Source of the DNA: Candidatus Omnitrophota bacterium
GTDB taxonomy: Bacteria > Ratteibacteria > UBA8468 > MWAK01
DNA: 7,141 nucleotides
Assembly (NCBI GenBank): GCA_018829455.1
Contig: JAHJUB010000052.1
Coordinates: forward strand, 1 to 7,141
Direction: 5' to 3'
A model generated the notes under the pieces. It was not told where the DNA came from and did no database searches. It worked only from the letters and a program-made list of their open reading frames with translations. Position 1 is the stretch's first letter; the number at the start of each line of letters is the position of its first letter. Shown here one piece after another: positions 1-5,831 of the stretch. A program made the translations under genes and the position numbers.

Positions 1-1
1 A

Positions 2-727
2 GAGAAGAGAAAACTGATTTTGATTCTACCGGTCGGGCCGATGGGGATGTATAAATGGGCCGTCTATTTTCTGAAGGAATGGAACGTTGACTGCCGGCAC
101 GTGCATGGTTTCAATATGGATGAGTGGAGCGACCGGAACGGAAAGACCCTGCCTTCGGATAATCCCGGCGCTTTTCAGAATGCGATGGAAGGCGCTTTTT
201 ACGGTCCGCTTGGGTCTTTGACCGTACCGTCCGGTCAGCGCCATTTCGCAACCCCAAAACTGCTGCCCGCTTATCCGAAAGAGATTGAAAGACTGCGGAA
301 GGAAGGCGCAAAGACGGTGTTGATATTCGGCATCGGCCGGGTTTTTCACATCGCTTTCTGGGAGCCGCATTTTGCCGCGGAATTTTCCAGTACGGCGGAA
401 TGGAAAAAACAGGCCTACCGTTTAGGGGCGAAGCTGCATCCGCTTACCGTTGAACAGAATGCGATTACCAGTTTTAAGAGCCGGACTACCCTGGTGCCCT
501 GTTTCGCCAATACTATCGGCCCGGGAATATTTCTCAAAGCGGACAGAATCATCGGCGGCTGCGACGGAAGTCTTGGCCGGGGAATGATGTGGCAGGGGAT
601 GAGTCTTTGGGTCACCCTGCGCTACGGACCGGACCGGTGGGTCCCGAGCAGTTTTATGCCGACCCTGCCCGGCCGATTGTTTTTCCTGAAGGAACTGGCC
701 GGACCGCTGGTCGCGGATTGCAATTGA
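2..727 (+). CDS. NagB-like (glucosamine-6-phosphate deaminase/isomerase superfamily) protein, 5'-truncated by window edge
   Basis: The frame is open to the first bases of the window, so the true start lies upstream; the internal TTG at 20 is not a convincing start because the hydrophobic first strand ([10 protein letters not shown]) runs through it. Visible are 241 codons; about 30 N-terminal residues are probably missing. The segment FNMDEW (Asp codon at 119-121) matches the FNMDEY motif of NagB deaminases, and [13 protein letters not shown] (about 329-367) aligns with the family's GVGNDGHIAFNEP. The active-site His (347-349) and Glu (362-364) are kept, but the Asp of NDGH is Val here (341-343). 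The phosphate-loop motif LPTGGTP reads LPVGPMG. From my memory of E. coli NagB, these changes make a standard deaminase unlikely; a related ring-opening or isomerising role on another sugar is an inference. It lies 11 bp upstream of a PIG-L deacetylase, probably in one operon. Confidence 0.75.
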   Translation, partial: EKRKLILILPVGPMGMYKWAVYFLKEWNVDCRHVHGFNMDEWSDRNGKTLPSDNPGAFQNAMEGAFYGPLGSLTVPSGQRHFATPKLLPAYPKEIERLRKEGAKTVLIFGIGRVFHIAFWEPHFAAEFSSTAEWKKQAYRLGAKLHPLTVEQNAITSFKSRTTLVPCFANTIGPGIFLKADRIIGGCDGSLGRGMMWQGMSLWVTLRYGPDRWVPSSFMPTLPGRLFFLKELAGPLVADCN

Positions 728-738
728 CGGAGGTATAA

Positions 739-1443
739 ATGAGAGTATTGGCGGTAGGCGCTCATCCCGACGACATTGAATTTCTTTGCGCCGGAACGCT
801 CCTGAAGTTCCGTAACCGGGGCGACGAAATATTTACGGCTGTTTTATGTAACGGCGATAAGGGTCATTACGAGATTGGTCCGGAAGAGTTGGCGCGTATC
901 CGGCGCCTGGAAGCGGAAGAAGCCGCGAAATCGGAAAAAGCAACCCTGGTCAGCGTTGGCGCTTTTCCGGACCTGGAGGTTTACGCCGACAGCGAGAGCC
1001 GTCGGAAAGTGGTGGAAATAGTTCGGCAGGCAAAACCGGACTTGATCTTAACCCATCATCCGGATGATTACATGTGTGACCATTCCACAACCGGCCGGTT
1101 AGTGATTGACGCTTCTTTTGCGGCGTCTCTGCCCAACTACCGCACGGAAAGTCCGCACACCAAATCAATCCCGCCGCTCTATTTTATGGATGCATTGGCC
1201 GCAGTCAACTTTCAGCCGACCGATTACGTGGACATTTCGGAATTCATTGAAGAGAAAGGGAAGGCGTTGTTGTGCCATCAGAGCCAGTACCGGTGGCTGC
1301 TGGACCACGATGGCGTTGACTACGTAGATTTTATGAAGAAACACAGCGCTTTTCGGGGTGTTCAGTGCGGCGTTAAATACGCGGAGGCGTTTCAGCGCTA
1401 CGCGGTCTGGGGCCGGATACGTCCCGGCTGTTGGCTGCCGTAA
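739..1443 (+). CDS. PIG-L (LmbE-like) family zinc-dependent deacetylase
   Basis: Members of this family hydrolyse N-acetyl groups from amino sugars or related conjugates (for example MshB, BshB and GlcNAc-PI deacetylase), using one zinc ion in the cytoplasm. The 234-residue protein opens with the hallmark AHPDDIE at residues 8-14, giving the expected ligands His9 and Asp12 and the catalytic Asp11. The second signature, HHPDDYMCDHSTTGR (106-120), supplies the third zinc ligand, His115. The length is usual for the family and the C-terminus ends with the common KYAEAFQRY element. The ATG is preceded by a strong GGAGGT (729-734), 11 bp after the stop of the NagB-like gene, so the two are likely co-transcribed. 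The substrate cannot be read from sequence; the neighbour suggests an N-acylated sugar. The stop codon directly abuts the stop of the opposing TPR gene. Confidence 0.93.
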   Translation: MRVLAVGAHPDDIEFLCAGTLLKFRNRGDEIFTAVLCNGDKGHYEIGPEELARIRRLEAEEAAKSEKATLVSVGAFPDLEVYADSESRRKVVEIVRQAKPDLILTHHPDDYMCDHSTTGRLVIDASFAASLPNYRTESPHTKSIPPLYFMDALAAVNFQPTDYVDISEFIEEKGKALLCHQSQYRWLLDHDGVDYVDFMKKHSAFRGVQCGVKYAEAFQRYAVWGRIRPGCWLP

Positions 1444-3003
1444 CTATTTTTTCCTGGCGGCCGGCGGCGCTCCCATTTCCTCCGAGAATATCGGTGGCGC
1501 TTGTAATCCCGCTAATTTATCTTCAGCGTCTTTTCGGAACGGCGCGGCCGGGTCAATCTCCAGGGCGGACCGTAAGAGAGCAATGGCTTCCTCTTTTTTG
1601 TTTTCCTTCAATAAAACCAGCGCCCGATCGTAACTAAAACGGGCTTGAAGTTTCTTGATTTCCTCAGCGTAGGGCGCGTCCGGATTTTCCTTCAAGGCGG
1701 TTTGAATTAAAGGAATTGCTTCTGTTATCTTTCCTTCCTTTGCCAACGCGATACCCTTCTGATAATCTTCGGTGGAACCGGCGATACGCGATTCCAAATT
1801 TTTGACCGCTTTCAGGGCGGCTTCTTTAACATTTTTTTCCTGGTCGTTTTTGGAAAGATAGACAAGAAATGGCTTTTGGTTCGCTCCGGCGCAGATACTC
1901 AATACCTCTATAATCTCCACTCTCAAACCGGTCTCGTTCTTTCGCGACCAGCCCCCGGATTCCGCGGTTTGTTCTTTGAGAATAGGTACGACTGAAGGAC
2001 GGCCTCCCGGTCCGGGCATACCAGGCGCTCCGGACGGAGGCGGTTGGTTAAGGGAAGACACGGGCGATGCGTCAGTTGGATAATCTTCCTTTAACCGGTT
2101 TACCATTAACGGAACCCCGGTTGTATCTTTAAGTATTCCCAGGGCCAAAGCCATGGTTATTTTTTTCTCTCCGGTAACCTGAAGATACGCCGGTCGGATG
2201 ATATTGGCAAACTCTTCTCTGCCTTTTTTTCGTACCAGTTCAATTATGTTCTGGTCGGATAATCCGCCGGGAAAAGTTCCGGCCCAGGCAGAAAGGATCA
2301 CGTTCAGACTTTCCGTGGTGTTGATGGCGTTTAAGGCTTTTATCGCAGATTGTTTTCCTTCGGCCGGTAGATCCTGTGTTTCCAGGGCCGTTTGCAAGAA
2401 CGGAACCGCGGAGGGAAGAGCAATTTTACCCAGCGATTCCACGGCTGCCATTTTTATTTCCGGCAGTTCCCCGCTCTTTCCCGTAACTTCTCCAAGCGCT
2501 TCCACCGCTTCTTCTTCGGCGAAAAATCCCAACCATTTGGCCGCTGCAATTCTTTTACTGGTTGGTCCGAACCGGAGGTCTTCCATCAATTCCGGAAGGG
2601 TGGCGTTTGGTTTTTCGGATGGCGCGGTTCTGGTGAACGTTTCCTCTTCCTCTTTAGGCACAGCTAAAGAAATCCCGGCTGATTTGAGATTTTTAATATC
2701 CTGCTCCGCTTTTTTGGCAACGTCACTGCCCGGCGCAACCTCCATTACCTTCTGTAATTTTTCGGAAACTTTTTTATACTGTTTCTGCTGCCAGTAGGTT
2801 ATACCCAAATTATAGTAGGCCTCGGCGTAGTCGGGTTTGATTTCAATCGCTTTTTCAAATGCCGTTACCGCCTCATTGTAATTCTGCGTTTCATATAACC
2901 CAACTCCTTTATTAAAATATTCCTCGGCGGTTTGCTGGCCAAAAACAGGCAAGGCAATGGCGAAAAAAATAATCAAACCCATCCACCGCGCTAATCGTTT
3001 CAT
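1444..3003 (-). CDS. Secreted TPR/HEAT-repeat protein
   Basis: This 519-residue protein begins with a Sec signal peptide: MKRLARW, a hydrophobic stretch to about residue 20, and a likely cleavage after VFG (residue 22). Two TPR units follow (about 25-58 and 59-92; FNKGVGLYETQNYNEAVTAF is typical). Next come HEAT-like helical repeats (about 140-300, for example RIAAAKWLG and KMAAVESLGKIA), a Pro/Gly-rich linker (about 318-337), another HEAT-like pair (360-407), and two more TPR units (about 412-445 and 455-487). The C-terminal tail is Ala/Pro rich and basic. Such repeats are scaffolds for protein contacts; a role in envelope assembly or monitoring is inference and no catalytic motif is seen. 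The ATG at 3003 has an AGAGG (3009-3013) five bases upstream. The start lies 19 bp from a 271-bp inverted-repeat element separating it from thioredoxin. I do not recognise a named gene. Confidence 0.85.
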   Translation of the reverse strand: MKRLARWMGLIIFFAIALPVFGQQTAEEYFNKGVGLYETQNYNEAVTAFEKAIEIKPDYAEAYYNLGITYWQQKQYKKVSEKLQKVMEVAPGSDVAKKAEQDIKNLKSAGISLAVPKEEEETFTRTAPSEKPNATLPELMEDLRFGPTSKRIAAAKWLGFFAEEEAVEALGEVTGKSGELPEIKMAAVESLGKIALPSAVPFLQTALETQDLPAEGKQSAIKALNAINTTESLNVILSAWAGTFPGGLSDQNIIELVRKKGREEFANIIRPAYLQVTGEKKITMALALGILKDTTGVPLMVNRLKEDYPTDASPVSSLNQPPPSGAPGMPGPGGRPSVVPILKEQTAESGGWSRKNETGLRVEIIEVLSICAGANQKPFLVYLSKNDQEKNVKEAALKAVKNLESRIAGSTEDYQKGIALAKEGKITEAIPLIQTALKENPDAPYAEEIKKLQARFSYDRALVLLKENKKEEAIALLRSALEIDPAAPFRKDAEDKLAGLQAPPIFSEEMGAPPAARKK

Positions 3004-3022
3004 TTTCGCCTCTATTGTTTAA

Positions 3023-3053
3023 GGGGTTGCGCAACAATAAAATTGCCTATTTG
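3023..3053 (+). repeat. Left terminal inverted repeat of the 271-bp element
   Basis: Thirty-one bases starting GGGG. The first part contains a perfect 10-bp palindrome, GTTGCGCAAC (3027-3036), which the right end breaks by one substitution. The end nearest the TPR gene lies 19 bp upstream of that gene's ATG. Confidence 0.8.
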
Positions 3054-3155
3054 GAGTCCCGGATTTGAGGTTAGTGCAAGGCGCGACGAAGGCGGTGTGC
3101 CCACTGCGGCACACGGACGAGGAGCAACGCCGCAATGACCCAAAGACGGGACTCC
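3053..3155. repeat. Palindromic arm 1 inside the element
   Basis: A perfect 9-bp inverted repeat, GGAGTCCCG (3053-3061) and CGGGACTCC (3147-3155), closes the arm. Shorter pairings lie inside it (TTTG/CAAA, GGT/ACC, TGC/GCA, GGCG/CGCC), and a perfect 7-bp apical hairpin, GTGTGCC (3095-3101) with GGCACAC (3108-3114), has a six-base loop. Confidence 0.75.
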
Positions 3156-3162
3156 CTGAAAG

Positions 3163-3262
3163 GCCAGGCGCTTTTGGGCTGCGACTGCGTCGCTCATTGC
3201 TTCCGTAGCTTTCGCTACGCAATCTTCTTCGCTCCTTGTCTCGCTCCAAAATCACCTCTGGC
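3163..3262. repeat. Palindromic arm 2 inside the element
   Basis: The base of the arm pairs GCCAG (3163-3167) with CTGGC (3258-3262), and TTTTGG (3172-3177) with CCAAAA (3246-3251), with near-complementary bases between. Inside are two small hairpins: GCGAC/GTCGC (3181-3193, 3-base loop) and CGTAGC/GCTACG (3204-3219, TTTC loop). Confidence 0.7.
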
Positions 3263-3293
3263 AAATAGTCAATTGTTATTGTTGCGCAGCCCC
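3262..3293 (-). repeat. Right terminal inverted repeat of the 271-bp element
   Basis: Thirty-two bases, the inverted partner of 3023-3053. Read on the minus strand its outer bases encode Gly-Ala-Ala-Gln-Gln and the TAA stop of the thioredoxin gene. Confidence 0.8.
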
Positions 3294-3608
3294 TAATGAA
3301 TTTTCCAGCAATTGAATGAGCCGCTCTTTGGGAACCACACCGACCAGCCGTTCTTTTTCCTGGCCGCCGACAAAGAGAATCAGGGTAGGAATGCTCATCA
3401 CCCCGAATTTGCCGGCCAGATTTGGGTTTTCGTCCACATTCACTTTGCCCACACACACGCGTCCTTTAAAGTCCGTGGCAATCTGGTCTAAAATCGGGCC
3501 AAGCATCTGGCAGGGGCCGCACCATTGAGCCCAAAAGTCAACCAGAAACGGGAGGGCGCCTTCCTTTATTTCCTGGTCAAAATTAGTTTCGTTTAATATT
3601 ATTTCCAT
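3276..3608 (-). CDS. trxA: Thioredoxin
   Basis: A 110-residue cytosolic dithiol-disulfide oxidoreductase that reduces protein disulfides, normally recharged by thioredoxin reductase. The active site WCGPC (residues 29-33; redox Cys30 and Cys33) lies in FWAQWCGPC, and the cis-proline loop SIPT has Pro74. The fold is complete and the length is usual. I chose the ATG at 3606-3608 because AGGAGG (3613-3618) lies four bases upstream and the protein then starts at the normal beta strand (MEIILNETNF); the in-frame ATG at 3677 would add 23 residues encoded partly in a palindromic repeat. The last residues GAAQQ and the stop are encoded in the terminal repeat of the adjoining mobile element. An inverted-repeat element also lies upstream, so the gene may have its own promoter or be read through from the isomerase gene. 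Confidence 0.95.
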   Translation of the reverse strand: MEIILNETNFDQEIKEGALPFLVDFWAQWCGPCQMLGPILDQIATDFKGRVCVGKVNVDENPNLAGKFGVMSIPTLILFVGGQEKERLVGVVPKERLIQLLENSLGAAQQ

Positions 3609-3612
3609 CTGT

Positions 3613-3618
3613 CCTCCT
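3613..3618 (-). promoter_or_regulatory. Shine-Dalgarno of the thioredoxin gene
   Basis: A perfect AGGAGG on the minus strand, four bases before the ATG at 3606-3608. It decides that start over the in-frame ATG at 3677. Confidence 0.8.
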
Positions 3619-3644
3619 GGTATTGTTAATATAAACACAATAAT

Positions 3645-3716
3645 GTAGGGGAGGGACATAGAACTCCCCCCTGACAAGGGGGGCGAGGGGGGTTATGGTT
3701 ACACCCCTGCCCCTAC
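3645..3716. repeat. 72-bp G/C-rich palindromic repeat (REP/MITE-like)
   Basis: The ends are GTAGGGG (3645-3651) and CCCCTAC (3710-3716), with further pairing of the adjoining AGGG and CCCT past a one-base bulge. AAT stands just outside both ends (3642-3644 and 3717-3719), a possible 3-bp target duplication. The core is a 7-bp perfect hairpin, CCCCCCT (3666-3672) with AGGGGGG (3677-3683) around GACA; a second GGGGGG (3687-3692) could compete for the same C tract. No U tract follows on the minus-strand transcript, so it is not a classical terminator. It sits three bases after the isomerase stop codon and accounts for most of the isomerase-thioredoxin gap. Similar G/C palindromes are widespread dispersed repeats in many bacterial genomes (general knowledge). 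Confidence 0.65.
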
Positions 3717-3719
3717 AAT

Positions 3720-4535
3720 TTATTGCGTTTGTGTTAGTTTACGGAAAGCCGTTTTAATCTCCTGCAGGGCGTTGGTCAGGTTGCCGCGGTCCCGCGTCTC
3801 AAAAGTCAAAAACGCCGGTCCTTTGCCGTTCAGAGCTTTCTCCCTGAAGTTAAGCCAATCTACGGTTCCTTCAGATGGAATCAGGTGCCGGTCGACTGAA
3901 TCGTAGGTATCGGAAAGATGAAAGGCGATAATTTTATCTTTCAGCGTTTTCAGGATTACCTCCAGAACACCGGAAATGTGGGCGTGGCCCGTATCCAGGC
4001 AAATACCGGTGTTAGGCAGGTCTTCAATCAAGAAGGAGAGGTCGGATGACTGCCAGCCGACCAGGCCGGGTAACATGTTCTCTACCGCCAGGCGTATCTT
4101 GTTTTCCGATAGGGCCTGGTCCAGTTCAACCAGGCTTTTCCGGCTCTGGACCAGCCGAATTTTTTCTTCTTCGGGCCGGGTTGAAATTCCGCCGGGATGG
4201 ATGACCACGATTTCGGCTCCAGGCAGCCGGCTGAAAACGGAAACAGCCGCTTTTATTTCGCTGATCGCTTCTTTTCGCAAACTCTCGTCAAGCGAGGAAA
4301 TATCCAGGGTTTCGCTGAACGGCGCGTGCATGGTCCTAACTTTTAGGCCAAATTTTTCTAATTCGTCGGTAAGGCGGCTGGCGTAACCATTTTCCCAGTA
4401 GGGGAAGTGATGTTCGCTTCCGAAGTTAAACGCTCCCCAGAGCTCCAGGTTTTTGATTGCGCTGTCGGCGAAGACCGGCAACGCATCCAGAACTCTATCT
4501 TTATTGCAGATAAACGTGGAAACGCATATTTCCAT
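3720..4535 (-). CDS. Sugar phosphate isomerase/epimerase-like protein (xylose isomerase-like TIM barrel, AP_endonuc_2 family)
   Basis: This 271-residue protein has the landmarks of the metal-dependent TIM barrel shared by endonuclease IV and sugar isomerases/epimerases: LELW (Glu32), MHAPF (His70), VVIHPGG (His113), VENM (Glu152), CLDTGHAH (Asp181, His184), FHLSDTYDSVDRHLIPSEG (His206, Asp209, His217) and TFETR (Glu246). The HLSD...H..P.G.G/E..W arrangement favours a sugar isomerase or epimerase over a DNA-repair nuclease, but the substrate is unknown. The start ATG lies six bases after the TlpA-like stop, without a clear Shine-Dalgarno, which suggests translational coupling. Its C-terminus ends KLTQTQ immediately before a palindromic repeat. 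Confidence 0.85.
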   Translation of the reverse strand: MEICVSTFICNKDRVLDALPVFADSAIKNLELWGAFNFGSEHHFPYWENGYASRLTDELEKFGLKVRTMHAPFSETLDISSLDESLRKEAISEIKAAVSVFSRLPGAEIVVIHPGGISTRPEEEKIRLVQSRKSLVELDQALSENKIRLAVENMLPGLVGWQSSDLSFLIEDLPNTGICLDTGHAHISGVLEVILKTLKDKIIAFHLSDTYDSVDRHLIPSEGTVDWLNFREKALNGKGPAFLTFETRDRGNLTNALQEIKTAFRKLTQTQ

Positions 4536-4541
4536 AAGATA

Positions 4542-5066
4542 TTATTCTTTGGTAACCCCTGACAAATAGGGTTTCACCATCTTCAAGAGTTCTTGCCGGT
4601 CTATGCCTCCGATGCGCATGTCCCGGATTATACCCTTGCGGTCTATCACGAAGGTGGTCGGGATTGACCTTATTCCTCCGTAGAGAGAAGACACCCGGCC
4701 TCCCTTGTCGTTGGCGACCGGATAATTAATCCGGTTTTCCTTGCCGAATTTCTGTAAGGCGGCGTCGCTGTCGTTTACGCCTAATCCGACTATCGCGACA
4801 TCTTTTTTTTCATAGTCTTTGTAAAACTGGATGAAATCCGGAATTTCAGACCGGCAGGGCGGGCACCACGTTGCCCAGAAATTGAGGACGACCACTTTTC
4901 CTTTGAGGGAACCCAGGGAGATGGTCTTTCCGTCCAACGAGGTTACGGTAAAAGCAGGCGCTGGTTTTCCGACCAGGCCGCCCTGAGCCAGGAGGGGTCT
5001 TGCCGTAAGGAGTAGACCGGATATTACTAACGCAAAGACACCCAAACCAATAAGTCTCTTTTTCAT
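4542..5066 (-). CDS. TlpA/ResA-family exported thioredoxin-like protein
   Basis: A 174-residue thiol-disulfide oxidoreductase of the AhpC/TSA-Redoxin subgroup, probably acting outside the cytoplasmic membrane. A basic start (MKKR) leads into a hydrophobic segment (about 6-27, ending RPLLAQ), which is either a cleaved signal peptide or a membrane anchor; no lipobox Cys is present. The domain begins GKPAPAFTVTSLDG, and the active site is FWATWCPPC with Cys68 and Cys71; CPPC is typical of TlpA/ResA, which reduce apocytochrome c or copper-site cysteines. The cis-Pro loop is SIPTTFVID. I chose the ATG at 5064-5066, with GGGGG five to seven bases upstream, over an in-frame TTG at 5078. Fifteen bases separate it from the upstream radical SAM gene. 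Whether it serves cytochrome maturation cannot be told here, since no ccm/res genes are in the window. Confidence 0.9.
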   Translation of the reverse strand: MKKRLIGLGVFALVISGLLLTARPLLAQGGLVGKPAPAFTVTSLDGKTISLGSLKGKVVVLNFWATWCPPCRSEIPDFIQFYKDYEKKDVAIVGLGVNDSDAALQKFGKENRINYPVANDKGGRVSSLYGGIRSIPTTFVIDRKGIIRDMRIGGIDRQELLKMVKPYLSGVTKE

Positions 5067-5081
5067 TTTAGCCCCCAATGC

Positions 5082-5819
5082 TTATTTACTGCGTATCTGT
5101 ACTTCCCGAAAGAAAGGCTTCATCTTTTCCCGCAGCGCTTCCAGCCGTTCCTTTTCCCAGGATTTTTTAGCGGCAAATTCCGGGTTCAGGGTCTGAGCGG
5201 GAAAGAAATTTTGAATGACATAAAGGCCGGGAAAGACGTCCTGGCCTTTTCGTTCCTTACAAAACCGGCCGATTTCCAGAAAGTCGTCTTCCGTTAAAAG
5301 GTCCGGAGCGATGGTGGTCCGCAACTCATATTCTACTCCCGAATCGGTCAGTAAGTCAATCGTGGCAATAACTTTCGGAAGGACCTGTTTGCAGTATTCA
5401 ATATCAATTCCGGAAACCCGGCTGTATTTTTCCGGTTGGAGCGGCGCTTTGATGTCAAGCGCAATGTAAGCTACCAGACCCTGGTCTATCAATTTTTCCA
5501 GAATTTCCGGCGTAGAACCGTTGGTGTCCAATTTCACCGGAAGGTTTTTATCTTTGACTTTTATCAGAAAATCCATTAAGTTCGGCTGCAGGGTTGGTTC
5601 GCCACCGGTGACAACCAGTCCATCAAGAAAATCTTTTTCTTTCTGCAACCGTTTCAGGATTTCCATTTCGGAAAAGGAAGGCAGCGAAAGTTGGTTCAGG
5701 ACCAGGTCAACATTATAGCAGAACGGACAGCGAAAATTACAACCGGGTGTCCAGATTACCGCCGCTACTTTTCCGGGATAATCAATGAAGGAAGTTGGGG
5801 CAAATCCTTTGATTTCCAT
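5082..5819 (-). CDS. nrdG: Anaerobic ribonucleoside-triphosphate reductase activating protein-like radical SAM enzyme
   Basis: A 245-residue radical SAM protein. CNFRCPFC gives the CX3CX2C cluster ligands Cys27, Cys31 and Cys34, and VVTGGEPT (Gly72-Gly73-Glu74) is the SAM-binding motif. The start, MEIKGFAPTSFIDYPGKVAAVIWTPGC read in two parts, is typical of the NrdG2 subgroup, which installs the glycyl radical on the anaerobic reductase NrdD. Later motifs DTNGS and ALDIKAP fit the same group. The ATG has GAGGGG eight bases upstream and lies 12 bp after the FmdB-like stop. No nrdD lies in the window, so the partner is elsewhere; an activase for another glycyl radical enzyme remains possible. 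The protein implies anaerobic growth. Confidence 0.85.
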   Translation of the reverse strand: MEIKGFAPTSFIDYPGKVAAVIWTPGCNFRCPFCYNVDLVLNQLSLPSFSEMEILKRLQKEKDFLDGLVVTGGEPTLQPNLMDFLIKVKDKNLPVKLDTNGSTPEILEKLIDQGLVAYIALDIKAPLQPEKYSRVSGIDIEYCKQVLPKVIATIDLLTDSGVEYELRTTIAPDLLTEDDFLEIGRFCKERKGQDVFPGLYVIQNFFPAQTLNPEFAAKKSWEKERLEALREKMKPFFREVQIRSK

Positions 5820-5831
5820 TAAGATAACCCC

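Larger units (their letters stand above)
3023..3293. mobile_element. 271-bp MITE-like non-autonomous element with terminal inverted repeats and TAA target duplication
   Basis: The left end (GGGGTTGCGCAACAATAA, continuing to 3053) and the reverse complement of the right end (GGGGCTGCGCAACAATAA, continuing to 3262) match at 29 of 32 aligned columns, with two mismatches and one gap. TAA stands directly outside both ends (3020-3022 and 3294-3296), as expected of a 3-bp target duplication. Nothing inside looks like a transposase; the short open frames are artefacts. Two internal palindromic arms (3053-3155 and 3163-3262) begin and end exactly where the terminal repeats stop, with a seven-base spacer, so either strand can fold as a three-way junction. 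It sits between the thioredoxin and TPR genes. The GGGG termini and a TNA-type duplication resemble some IS5-family elements, but I cannot name the mobilising transposase. A structured RNA gene is an alternative reading, less likely given the target duplication. Confidence 0.8.

Noticed and set aside
20..22. TTG at 20 as the start of the NagB-like gene
   Set aside because: The frame continues upstream to the window edge, coding KRKLI into a conserved strand, and no ribosome site suits the TTG.
1425..1451. Possible terminator: CGGC/GCCG hairpin followed by six T at the end of the PIG-L gene
   Set aside because: The stem is only four pairs with an eight-base loop, and the T run is separated by six bases, too weak to call.
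2198..2797. 199-codon open frame on the plus strand opposite the TPR/HEAT gene
   Set aside because: It is antisense to a well-supported repeat protein, is low-complexity in Ser/Phe/Ala, and has no domain or ribosome site.
3012..3197. Short open frames on the minus strand inside the inverted-repeat element
   Set aside because: They cross terminal repeats and hairpin arms, have no ribosome site and no recognisable protein character; the DNA is better explained as a palindromic element.
3622..3641. ATTGT...ACAAT inverted repeat with a TATATT -10-like box upstream of thioredoxin
   Set aside because: The repeat arms are only five bases, and no -35-like sequence lies at the right distance (it would fall in the G/C palindrome).
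3609..3677. Longer thioredoxin with 23 more N-terminal residues
   Set aside because: The extension is encoded partly by the G/C palindrome, and the perfect AGGAGG lies just before the internal ATG, where the family normally starts.
5067..5078. TTG start for the TlpA-like protein (four extra residues)
   Set aside because: The ATG at 5064-5066 follows a G-rich ribosome site at proper spacing and gives a standard MKKR signal-sequence start.
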